64,000 bases of DNA from Cycas panzhihuaensis (taxonomy: Eukaryota; Cycadophyta), in NCBI GenBank assembly GCA_023213395.1, contig CM041465.1, positions 186,007,741 to 186,071,740 on the forward strand, given 5' to 3'. The notes beneath the pieces were generated by a model. That model saw nothing but the letters and a program-made list of their open reading frames with translations. It was not told the origin of the DNA and ran no database searches. Position 1 is the stretch's first letter, and each line of letters begins with the position of its first letter. A program made the translations under genes and the position numbers. Shown piece after piece: positions 54,020-64,000 of this stretch.

Positions 54020-54928
54020 TTGGGTCACTTCGTATTCCTTTGCAGCTTTGTGCTTGTTACAACTTTTTTCAGCTTCCTCCATTTCCTCAAAAAGCATCCA
54101 AGCATTTTCTACCTGACCCGCAATAGCATACGCATCAATAAGAAGACTATAAGTAATTTAGAGTCAATAAAAGTTCTCAACATGCCTCCCGTCTCTTCTG
54201 TTCCTCTTCTTTCTAAATTGAGATGAAGTCACTTTGTGCATTGCTATTGCTCTTAATTTCTAATATATACATTGAGAAAACATATTTACTATTACCCATC
54301 ACTCTACCCTGCAGCCTACTATTATATTCTATTGATACCCTTCCATGACAGATATGTAGATTTGATGATAGAAAATTTATTCTAGGTTACCAAACTATAG
54401 CGAATGGGGGATGCCAGTACATAAACAATAGAAGCCTGCAGAGCCTCCCTATTGTAAATCCCTGCCAAAACCTTAAGGATCTTTAGAAGCAGTGAAGATT
54501 GGGCAAAGTCCTCTGGTGCTCAGTTGAAAAATTGTAAGCACAGTTAACACAACTTGAGGATGGCTTGTGTGCCTCTTAAAAGACATTGAGTATGCTAAAT
54601 AACCTCAGCATTCGTTAAGTCTGCAATCAAGCCCATATGATTTAATCAAGCTATTACACATGCTCAGAGTTATCTCGCATCCTTTGGATCTCATTTTCTA
54701 CAAAAGGGATTGTAACTCATCAAACATCTTTATTGAGCCCAAAATTTCAATGATAGTATAATAGGCATCGGTGTGGTGTTTGTATCCCTTTTGTTTATCT
54801 GCCCATTTTTGGGCATTTGTGTAGACGTTTAGCGCCTCCACCATCATATTTGGCTTCAAATCCCATGCTATTGACTTCAATAATTCTTCTTGTGTGTCTT
54901 CCCAATGGTCCAATCTAAAGCTTTGCAC
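54020..54928 (-). pseudogene. Captured PPR gene fragment, antisense to the element
   Basis: Minus strand from 54928: LDHWEDTQEELLKSIAWDL, then HHTDAYYTIIEILGSIKMFDELQ, a PPR repeat followed by a stop and KMRSKGCEITLSMCNSLIKS, the next repeat. At 54160-54030 lies TYSLLIDAYAIAGQVENA followed by WMLFEEME, another PPR repeat. Between them the frame is broken. PPR proteins act in organellar RNA processing. This copy has too few repeats, stops and a retrotransposon context. It is a different PPR gene from 19884-20348 as far as motifs show. Confidence 0.78.
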
Positions 54929-54950
54929 AGACCACCATTCAAGCTCAAAA

Positions 54951-55355
54951 CTATAAAAGTAAACAACAACCCACTAAAGTTTTATCGCCTTTTAGTACCA
55001 CAAAAGCAAAAAGCATAACAAGGCGGCATATTGGAGTGGTCTGGAAAGACGTTTTTACGTAGAATGCAACATCTATTTCTAGCATTGCGTCTTTGTCGTC
55101 GGTGGTCAGACGATAAACCTTGGCACTTCTAACCAAAGGTGGGGAGAAGCCCAACCTAAAATACCCCATGGTGAGTTTGCTAACCACCTTGGGTTTATGC
55201 TTTACCTGGCTATACTCTAGTAGCCAGCTTAAATTATTGGAGACGTAAAGCTCCAACTACGAAGGCCAGCTTTCTTGGATCAATGCATTGAGCCAGGTCA
55301 CAGATTCGACACCTGTGGACTCCAGATTTCTGAGCAAGCTTTGTTCAAATTTTGT
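54951..55355 (-). pseudogene. Captured SMP-domain (plant synaptotagmin/NTMC2-like) gene fragment
   Basis: On the minus strand ESVTWLNALIQESWP resembles the E-S-V-E-W-x-N start of SMP domains in plant synaptotagmin-like and NTMC2 lipid-transfer proteins. After a stop at 55257-55259 come LLEYSQVKHKPKVVSKLTMG, then FRLGFSPPLVRSAKVYRL, DDKDAMLEIDVAF, matching the order SMP helix, strand, P-P, K-V-Y, L-E-x-x-x-x-F. C2 domains are not present. About 130 residues, so only part of the SMP domain. It lies directly upstream of the PPR fragment on the same strand. Those proteins work at ER-plasma membrane contact sites; this copy is dead. Identity is moderately sure. Confidence 0.6.
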
Positions 55356-57226
55356 TTGTATTACACAGAACAGCATCAAAATCAAAATTTTCAGTTCGCG
55401 CGCTTTAATTATTTGTCTGTTTTCCTTTTATTTTAACATTTTTTTGAAATAAATAAATAAATCTTTGAAAATCTTAACATTGGTATCGATTTGATAATTG
55501 ATTCCTTGTACAAGTCGCCCGTCTGCACGCTGTGGTGACAGACAGCATTGTAGTGGCAAGAGATTTTCATGATTTATTTTTATATTTATTTTTTTAATAA
55601 AATTTTAATTATATTGTACAAATTTTTAAATACGGGGTTTAAAAGGTATTAACCCCTTTAAGATTCAGCCCCCAATCACAAAACTTCTCACCTGACCATA
55701 GCCTATCCTTAAGGGGGCCAATAAAAGTTTATAAACATTTTTTTTCTTTTTCTTTTTTAAAATTTTTTATTCTACATAAGGTTATTAGCATTTTTTTGCC
55801 ATAACTCCTCATTGGGTCATCGGTTTCTGATGAAACTAGTCCCATTGTGTTATAAATTTTCTGTAGATTGATTTTGACTGATCATATGACCAATTTGGAC
55901 CTGATTTGACCCTGTTTCAGTCAATTTAAAGTCGATCATTGATTTTTTGAGCATTTTTAAACCTTTTTATAAAATCATTTTTTCAATTGATTATATTTTA
56001 TTACTGGGAACTATTTTCTGCCAGGATCTATTCTACAGTAATGTACATTCAACAAACTTCATTACCCACCTTTTATTTTAGTTTTTAGAATTCATTTTGA
56101 TCATTATTTTAATCATCGACAGTGGCATTTTAATGTTTTTTAAGCACTTTTTAAAAAATTTTACATAAAGGTACTTGTTGCCAATTTCATTATAAATTCT
56201 CTGTTTTGTATCAGAATTTAGTCCTATTAATTTTGTTGGGAAGTTGACTCAACCCCCTTCAATCTGATATAGTTTTTTATACATTTTACCATATTTTTAC
56301 TGATTTTCAAATCGATCAAAGTTGAGGTACTTAATTACCTCTAACTTGCTATATTTACACATTTTTATATATTATTTCTCAAGTTTTTTCAATTGAAAGT
56401 ATATTGAGTAGTCTTCTAAATGATATTTGATCATCTTACAACATTTTATAAGTATCTTATTAGAATTTTTATGCTATTTTGAGCTTCCTGCTTTTGTTGA
56501 GCCTCAAAAAGAGGCATATATCTTTGATTCATCAAAACTTAACTTGTAGGAATATATTTTCAAAACAGTCAGTTCCATTGAATACATATTTTATTATTCT
56601 TCATACTGGTGAAGTTTCATGTTATTCTGACATCGTTTAGTATACTTTTGAAGCTCTTAACTTAAGGTTATCCTTTAAACATTTCTTTTAAGGAGTACAA
56701 TACCTTTTTTATTCAAAACTTTCTTCATATTCTTTATATTTCAAAGTGAAAATACACATATACATTTATGTTTCAGTATTATATATTATCATCAAGGTAA
56801 AAGATTTATTGCATTGAGAATTTACATTTATTCATTTGAAGAATCAAAAGGTTAAGGATTATTCTCTTTATCATCAAAGTTACATTTCAGATTTGTATTG
56901 CTAAAATAATCTTTATTACATTTAAATTTACTCTTATATTCATTTTATTTCAAATTTTATTTCCTTATTATACCTATAAAGGTTGCATATAGTTCATTCA
57001 TTTTCAAATGGTATTATATCTCCTTTAAAAAGTTTATTTGAAATCATATATATTCATTGATGTATTACATTTCTTTTAAAGAGTATATTTGACATCATAT
57101 AAGATTAGTCATTTATTGACTTCTTGATTTGGTAAAAGCATGCATTTTATGTACTAAAGTTTCTTTGATAAAATAACACAATTTCCTATATTCGATAGGC
57201 ATAATTTTTCATTTTGGCACAAGACT
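55356..57226 (+). other. AT-rich region before gag in the gag-only element
   Basis: No coding potential. It is similar in patches to 16870-17950 in the related element, so it belongs to the family rather than being unique flank. Confidence 0.6.
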
Positions 57227-57909
57227 ATGCAAGACTATTTTATTGAACATGATCTTCTGAAATATTTACAATATGAATGCGATCTAAGTATTAAAGAATA
57301 TTTTAAAAAGGACAATGAAGTATTAGGTTTATTATTTTGCACTATGAATGATGATGATTTTTCAAAGGTTTGTGAATTAACTATTTATAAATTAGTTTGG
57401 GATGTATTGATTTCCACTTATGGGGTAGATATCCTCAATGTATTTGATATTATTTTTTATAAGCATGTGAGACAGGTGACAGAACAACTGAATCATAATA
57501 ACAACACCCATGAAGATTCAGATCAAATGCAGGACCAACTTACTACACAAGTACCCGATCCTCCATTTAAGAAGGAGAATGAATCTTATGACATGATGGA
57601 GAATGAATATTATGACATTATGGAGAATGAATCTTATGATATGACAAAAAAGAGACCTAATGATATGGCAGTCAAAGTTAAATTTTCAGAAGTTAAAGTT
57701 AAAGTTACAGCTATTCTTTTTTGTACAAATCAAGCATCATTTACTTATAGTTTTTTTACATCATTCTATGGTAAAGAGACATATATGGCTATAAGGATGA
57801 AAAGCATTGATAAAGATCAAGATCAGAATTTTAAAGTTTTTTTTAAATACAAGTTCCATATGTTCAAGAAGAAGATACAAGTGTTTGTGATGACCATTAA
57901 GGGGGAGAA
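57227..57909 (+). CDS. Gag (UBN2-type) frame of the gag-only element
   Basis: An unbroken plus frame starts MQDYFIEHDLLKYLQYECDL. It has FKKDNEVLGLLFCTMNDDDF and LVWDVLISTYG, the UBN2 gag signature, and an acidic repeat ENESYDM/ENEYYDI around residues 122-145. No zinc knuckle is seen. It continues without a stop through the polypurine tract (57899-57909) into the 3' LTR, ending at 58021 (264 codons in all). Its place at the 3' end, with no pol after it, is unusual for Ty1-copia. The related frame at 17960-18583 is stop-broken. Confidence 0.68.
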
Positions 57910-58327
57910 TATTAGAGTTAATCGTCATCACTCCACTCTTACCTTCCAACCAGGATTGTACACCTTATCAACCTCATTTTATACATGTGGGTGCTCAACA
58001 TGTGTAGGTAAGTTAAGGTAAGATTTGATTTGATTTAAGTTAATTTGAGTTAGTTTCATTTGAGTTAAGTTAGCATTATTTTATTGTTAATTTGAATTTC
58101 AGGGGTGGAGGAGTTTCCCTCCTCCCCCAAAATTATAAATATTGAGGGGTGTGCAACCTTGGTGTCTTTAGATATCGCCCTCATTTGAGAAATTTGTAAT
58201 GCTCACTTCTCACAATGGATTAAATATAGAAGTTTCATGTGTTTATGCTACAACAATGTATTGATCTATTGATCTATTAAAGATTATTCTATGTTCCGCC
58301 CTATTCTCCTGTAATATTTTTTCTACA
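57910..58327 (+). repeat. 3' LTR of the gag-only element
   Basis: 418 bases, starts TATTAGAGTT right after a purine tract AAGGGGGAGAA, ends TTCTACA at the target duplication. Confidence 0.9.
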
Positions 58328-58332
58328 TGGTA

Positions 58333-60540
58333 CACGCTAAAAACTTACCACCAATGTTTTGGGTAGAGGTTGTGGCGACTACTGTTTATATTTTGAATCA
58401 GGTACCTACTCACATAGTTCGCAACATGACCTCTGAAGAGAAATAGATCAGTCAGAAGCCTGTCATTAGCCATTTGAGAACCTTTAGATATATTAGATAT
58501 GCCTACATCCTAGATGATACTTGTAAGAAGTTAGATCAGAAGAGTCTGAAGTTCATATTCATAGAGTATTGCAATGAGAATAAAGCCTACATACTATAGG
58601 ATCCATAGGGGAAGAAGATTGTAATTAGTTGGGATGTAAAATTTGATAAGTTATTGATGTATCATACTGAAAGATCATCAGAGGAGCCTTTTTACCCATT
58701 GTTTCTCCTATTCCCAAGTTTATTAAGTGAAGAGGACGATAAGCCAATCGTTGGAACACCTAAGGAAGTAGGACCAAGTGGGATGTGTAATAATGAGGAG
58801 CTATCGTGAGAAGAAGTACCTCTAGTAATGAGTCCTTTATACCTTTATGGGCAAGGAAGACTATCAAAGATTTTGGTATGGCGATGCAAACCCTGATTGA
58901 TGACAGACGAATAAGAAGTTAACATGCCAATCGAACTCTGTTGGTAGACCCCAACAACTCTACTAATCATAATTCGTTTGATGTGGTGAAAGGAAATCCA
59001 CATTGAAGAGTTACGATGGGGACAAGTATGGTTCGATGATCAAGAATGATATGTGGGATTTTGTTCTACTCCTTCTGATGAAGAACCTTATTAGATGTAA
59101 GTGAGCTTATAAGATGAAGTTTTACTCCAATAGAGAGGTAGACATGTATAAGGCTAAACTTGTTACTTAAGGATTCAAGCAAAAAGAAGGAATTGACTAT
59201 GAAGAGACACTTGCACCAGTCTCTAAAATGACAGTGGTCTGCTTACTCATTTCCTTAGTAGCTACTTACGGTTAGGAGTTACACCAAATGGATGTTAAGT
59301 CTGCATTCCTTAATGGAGATCTAAAGGAGGAGATTTACATGTAGTAACCTCTAGGATTCATTAAGGATGGCTAGGAGCATCTTATTTGTTAGTTAAAGAA
59401 GTAAATCTATGGCCTAAAATAAGCATCCCATGTTTGGTATGAAAAGATTGATGCTAAGTTGAAAGATAAAGGCTTTGAGATTTCAAAACTTGACCTGAAC
59501 CTATATGTGAAAAGAAGAGGAACTTCAATAGTTTCTTGCGTGGTATATATGGATGATTTAATCATCGGTAGTAACTATGGCAAGACAAGGCTATAGTAGA
59601 AGCCAAGTCTAATTTGGGAGCTTTGTTTGACATGACAGATCTTGGGAGACTTCACTACTTCTTGGGCATTCAGATCAGGTAGATAGATGATAGGATCGTG
59701 TTATTGCAATTACAGTATGTAAAGAACCTACTAGAGAAGTTTAGGATACAGAATTATAAACCTATTATAACACCATATGTAAATGACGTAAGGTTGCAGA
59801 AGGATATAGCCAAACCCTTTGTAGATGGAATGAAGTATCACCAGTTTGTAGGGAGTCTAATCTACTTGATTCATACCATACTAGATATTGCATATGATGT
59901 TAGATTGGTTTCTCATTACATGCAGAATCCTCCATAGCCTCATTTGGTTAAAGCAAAGTAAATTCTGAGATACCTAAAGAGGACACTCAATCTTGGTCTC
60001 AAATACCGTTAAGGTGAAGAGATAAGGTTACATGGCTACATAGATGTTAATTAGAGAGGAGACTCTGACGATCATAAGTCCACTACTGGATACTTGTTTG
60101 GTATTGATAATAGGTTTGTTTCATGGCAGTCAAAGAAACAACATAAAATAGTGTTATCTTTTATAGAGGCTGAATATTAAGGTCTCAATGCTAGTGCAAA
60201 GAAAGTGGTATGGTTGTAAAGTCTCTTGGGACTTCTTGGAGTTTCCAATGGACATCTTGTTATCTTTGGTGATAATTAAAGTACTATTTGTCTGTCAAAT
60301 AATCTAGAGTTTCATGTACATACAAAGCATATCGAGATTCAGTACCACTACATTCATAAACAGATCGAGTCAAGGAAGTTGTAGGTCAACTACTATCCGA
60401 GTGAATTTCAACTTGTATACATGTTCACCAAACTACTTACTGAAGATCAATTCATGAAGATGTATATCGATTTAGGACTCACTGATGTTATTCTTAAGGA
60501 GGGATGTATCGACAAGGATAAAGAAACAGCATGACAATCC
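58333..60540 (+). pseudogene. Copia element 2 integrase end, reverse transcriptase and RNase H
   Basis: The integrase resumes with MVHAKNLPPMFWVEVV and VYILNQVPT. RT starts near 59000; KFYSNREVDMYKAKLV, GIDYEETLAPVSKM, HQMDVKSAFLNGDLKEEIYM and YMDDLIIGSN (polymerase active site, about 59545-59575) follow in order, then HYFLGIQI. RNase H shows GYIDVN (expected Y-x-D), FVSWQSKKQHKIV and HVHTKHIEI. The end is NYYPSEFQLVYMFTKLL. More than ten in-frame stops, many of them TAG/TAA replacing Gln or Trp codons, make it inactive. Confidence 0.88.
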
Positions 60541-60603
60541 CAACCTCTATTATAACATAGTTATTATAGTTGGTAAGTTCCTTACACTCACATTAAGATG
60601 AGA

Positions 60604-60956
60604 TGTTAATGTGGAAGTTATTTGTTAATCCACGAATTAATGTTAATGTAGTTTAACTAAGATGATTAAGCAAAAAGGTGCGAGTTATTTGGAGGGTCAG
60701 AACCCTAATTAGGTGACACCTCTTGGGAGAGTATAAAAGCCTTGAGCCCTTGTATATTCTATGTATTAAAATTATTATACAGTAATAAATGTGATCCAGA
60801 AGGATTTTCTCTGTTGGGTTTTTTCTCGAAAAGGTTTTTCCATATAAATCTTGTGTATTGTGCATCTGTATTCTGTGTGTATTTTATTTATTTTCTATGT
60901 ATGGTTAAAGATTCTATGGATGAGAATATACCTGCATAATTTGATGTTCCTGAACA
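60604..60956 (+). repeat. 3' LTR of copia element 2
   Basis: 353 bases, TGTTAATGTGG...CTGAACA, preceded by attaagatgaga (purine tract) and followed by the target duplication CATAG. Confidence 0.9.
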
Positions 60957-62411
60957 CATAGTTTTGCATACTACTTTACCTACTTTCCCTAAAATTCTAT
61001 AAACATGTAGCCTTATGTTTATTCATGTTACTTCAAAGTTTCACATAAATCCTTATACAATTTTGTATAATATTTCACATTATTTTGTGGAAAGTTTATT
61101 TTATGATGTCTCATACATAGAGTTAATGTAACATAAAATATAGGCATGATACGATGAGTGGACATCATTTAAAAAGCTAATAAAATATAGAGTTGGATAT
61201 TTCTCTTTATTTGACTTATATCTAGGAAACAACTAGTTAATGATACATAATAGAATATGCACTAAGTTGTTAAATATTTGAAACACATATTAATTACCTA
61301 CACCAAAATAACAAACAAATATCTATAAAATTATTTTTGTCACATAATCACATGTAGTGTCGCATATAGATTTCTAAGGTCTTGCACATCATTTGCTTCT
61401 TTCTCTTAAGGCCACATACAAATGTCACAAGCATATTTATAATATATTATCCAATAATTATTTCCTTTTTTAAAAGTTTAACATAGTGTCATATGCATGT
61501 TCACAATGTATTACAAAAAAAATAGAGGTTTCTTAATGTATAGTATTAACACAAAATATAACACTTGATATCATTTCAATTGGTACCACTAATGCTAAAG
61601 GCAGACTTCACTATATGATCACTAATTATTCCCATTAATATGTTCTATAGTATGTTAAGATCTCCCTAGTAGTTAAGATAGTTAGCAATGGCTCACTTAA
61701 AATAATTTAATCTCATTTAATCATATTTATATAATGGTGTTTTTTGATGTACAACCTTAGGACTCTCTCTTTCATCTAAAATTGAGTGGGTGGCTAAGAC
61801 CAAGTAAAGTTTGCCTTAATACTAATAAATCATTCATTATAATCATATTACTGATTGAAGTTGTAATAATACTAGAGTAACTTACTACAATAAACAAAGA
61901 CCAAAAATTTGCAACTAGAGTTGTTAATGAATGGATGAGCTAAATTTCATATTAATTACACTAGATACAGAATATAGAAGGTTAAAATTTTAGAATTCTC
62001 CTTGATGTATCAATTGTAATTATTACTATTAATGTGAGGATAAGTATGATGACTCCAAAGTTATATTAGTAGAACTCATAATCCATCACCTTAGACCTTA
62101 ACAATATCAATTAGAGTAAATTGAAGAACAACATGCATGCCCAAATATCCCATAAGAGTAAGACATTAGACATAAATCTTCTTATAAGTAATTGAAGCAT
62201 CTTCATGTAGACATGTTAATAGGACAAAGAAGTTAAAAAAAATCATTCCAAGGGGGATTAAGCGTTAATAGATTACTCGATTTTTTCTTATTAATACAAA
62301 TAACTCAATTACCAATGGAGGAGGGCCTTTGATAATACCCACACAATACTCAAATTATAATGGAAAAAACACATTTGAAAGAAAAGTATAACGAGAAAAA
62401 GGTGGGGTTGT

Positions 62412-62433
62412 GGGGGGGGGGGGGGGGGGGGGG
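62412..62433 (+). repeat. Poly-G run (22 G)
   Basis: 22 consecutive G on the plus strand, preceded by GGTGGGGTTGT. It could form a quadruplex, or the length could be an assembly artefact. Confidence 0.9.
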
Positions 62434-63039
62434 AGATGTGGGAAATCCATCAAGTTGTAGACATTAACAATTACATATGTCAAAAATTACAAAACAACAA
62501 TGCACACCATTAACATCTAGAATGCTAGACTCACCAAGTATCCCCCTTATAATGAAAAAGATTAATCAATAGGTGAGTTTGCAATCTACATTTAAAAACT
62601 TGACATAAGCTTCAAACATTCAACTTGATCTAATTAAGGATTTGGTAGCATTTACTCAAGGCCTACTTAAGTATGTCAATCTTATTGCATTCTCATAGTA
62701 GTTAGAGTAAGGGTTTTGAGAAAGGTTAATATTATAAGAGATAAAGAAGATAAGAGGAATATCCACATAACATCCCCAAATCCAAGTCCACCAAGAAAAG
62801 GCAATAATGGCACTCAACCTTATAATAGGGCAAGGTGAAAATGTCCAAAACATTCCTATGAAAGGAATTGAGCATGTCATATTTGTATGGAATACGTCAT
62901 AAGCACTACATAATGCTCACAATATGAATGTTGCGTTGTTTCCCATAATTGTGTAGAAGAGTAAAGGCATTGGATTGAATGCATCAAGGCCATTTCTAAT
63001 CTCCTATTGTTAAACAAGGCTTTACCTCCATCTACACGT

Positions 63040-63520
63040 GGACCGGCCTTTCAAGGAGTAGTAGCAAGATAAAACTTGTCTCTGCACACAAATAACAGAT
63101 GGAAGCTCCATGGCGGCAACATTGGAAGCCACGTGGCAGCACCACGTGTTACGGACAAGGGCTTACAGAGCGCGAAAATGTCGTCATCCGATGCAAAATC
63201 GTCGACGCTGGAGGGCGTCAACCGACACCAATGATATTGTTAAATAAAAGTCAATAAATCGTGGAATCCGCGCATCAGCGAAGGATTCAGAAACGTTTCC
63301 GCCGGAAAAATCGTAGAGAGACATATACCGCCATAAGTGCCCCGTTTCCCATCCAACGGACGAGGTGCTTTCCAACATGTTTGGAAAAGGCCGTACCCCT
63401 TGGATGGCATGAACGATATCCGCATTTTCGGTTTGGCGTTTTTGGCCATTTTGAATGAACGATGGCTATTTAAGTGATAGGGCTGCATCGTGTGGTAAGA
63501 AAGGGTCGAGTAGATGGAAT
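63040..63520 (+). promoter_or_regulatory. LEA promoter copy without a coding region
   Basis: It keeps the G-box decamer GCCACGTGGC (63128-63137), a second CACGTG (63143-63148), ACCGAC (63231-63236) and the TATA-like CTATTTAAG (63466-63474) at the same spacing as unit A. Similarity to A stops at about 63515, and the next homologous stretch matches A 29430-29530, that is, beyond the LEA gene. Confidence 0.7.
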
Positions 63521-64000
63521 CTCTTTGTTGGTAAATCAATAGTCAACAGAATGTCCGGACAAAACTTATTCCGTTCTATCAAATGTTTCGTAAATCGTTA
63601 GAGAAAAGTAGGAATCTGTAATTTGACCGTGGGGTAAAACTTATTTCCAGGAGTCCAGAATCTGACTTGGGAGAGTCGAGGGTGGAATCCCTCGATTGCA
63701 GTGTCAAAATGGGATTTGAGTGTCAGTTTTGTAACACGTGGCAGATCAAGAGACGCACTTCGTTTTAACACGGGTAACGTAGATTTCTACCGTAACGTCA
63801 GGGATATGTAAAAAAATCTTTACTGACTCAGACACCGGCACCTATGGCTATTCGTACGCAGCGGGTGTGTTGTTTTGGTATTGGCATTCAGGTTTTCCCC
63901 TGGTATTGGTCCGACTGGCATTCTTAAGTGTACAAGAATTTAAGACATTGCTTTAATGAAATTCGCTAGTATAGTATTACATTAAATCAAATACCAAGAC
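63521..64000. other. End of unit B with a further ABRE
   Basis: 63550-63620 matches A 29430-29530; after that no partner in the window. ACACGTGGC, an ABRE, is at 63734-63742, in less AT-rich sequence than its surroundings. No open frame with a domain. It may lead to a gene beyond the window. Confidence 0.4.

Larger units (their letters stand above)
51790..58327 (+). mobile_element. Gag-only copia-type element carrying host gene fragments, TSD TGGTA
   Basis: 6538 bases lie between identical TGGTA repeats (51785-51789, 58328-58332). Deleting it restores the integrase frame across EMVRCMV|HAKNLPP. The order is 5' LTR, three primer-site motifs, AGATCT-rich leader, antisense PPR and SMP-domain gene fragments, about 1.7 kb of AT-rich DNA, a gag frame, polypurine tract, 3' LTR. 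There is no protease, integrase or RT, so it must have relied on enzymes from another element. It resembles the published TR-GAG type of non-autonomous element in having gag only. Related pieces are at 8442-10817 and 16870-18862. Confidence 0.88.
60957..64000 (+). repeat. Segmental duplication, unit B, right part
   Basis: It resumes exactly where unit A continues after 25535 (catagttttgcatactac) and is co-linear to the TATA region at 63466-63474. It differs from A by about 320 bases at 62186-62505, which include a G22 run, where A has the inverted repeat. 60957-63000 holds no gene. Confidence 0.85.

Overview
The window looks like intergenic DNA from a large-genome seed plant. It is AT-rich and packed with nested, decayed LTR retrotransposons, with one recognisable spliced host gene. 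Ty1-copia and Ty3/gypsy (Tat-like) families, tRNA-Met-type primer sites, pentatricopeptide fragments and a LEA_3/SAG21-type gene all point to a land plant. A gymnosperm is a reasonable guess but is not proven by the sequence. Nothing prokaryotic is present. All alignments, boundaries and identities were read by eye.

Left third (1-21220): a minus-strand Tat-like Ty3/gypsy element (1-6959, running off the window) has a 2.6 kb 5' LTR, gag and protease remnants, and a pol gene in which most of RT, RNase H and integrase is deleted. It cut into a plus-strand Ty1-copia element (6960-13600), which is itself interrupted by a 2.4 kb element (8442-10817, 5-bp target duplication TTCCA). Then follow a plus-strand Tat protease/3' end fragment, the 3' end of a gag-only copia-type element, and a pentatricopeptide-repeat gene fragment abutting an LTR/primer-site fragment.

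Middle and right (21221-64000): an approximately 8.7 kb segment occurs twice in direct tandem. Unit A is 21221-29899. Unit B starts at about 29900 and is split by a 27.5 kb insertion. Unit A carries a two-exon LEA5/SAG21-like gene (27883-28554) whose signature module is duplicated. Unit B keeps the promoter (G-box, DRE-like and TATA elements) and downstream homology but has no coding region. The insertion in unit B (33461-60956) is one plus-strand Ty1-copia element of about 6.3 kb swollen by three further insertions: a solo Tat LTR (33720-36252, TSD CTATG) inside its 5' LTR, a 12.1 kb minus-strand copia composite (37753-49877) in its leader, and a 6.5 kb gag-only element (51790-58327, TSD TGGTA) inside its integrase. 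The matching unoccupied site is visible in unit A near 25535.

Most notable points: (1) the LEA gene with a duplicated W-motif, and its promoter-only paralogue; (2) a gag-only copia-type family with a primer-binding site tripled at about 42-bp spacing, whose LTR end has in one copy moved to include the extra primer sites; (3) antisense fragments of two different host genes (PPR and SMP-domain) inside one such element; (4) a perfect 50-bp inverted repeat replacing about 320 bp in unit A, a template-switch signature.
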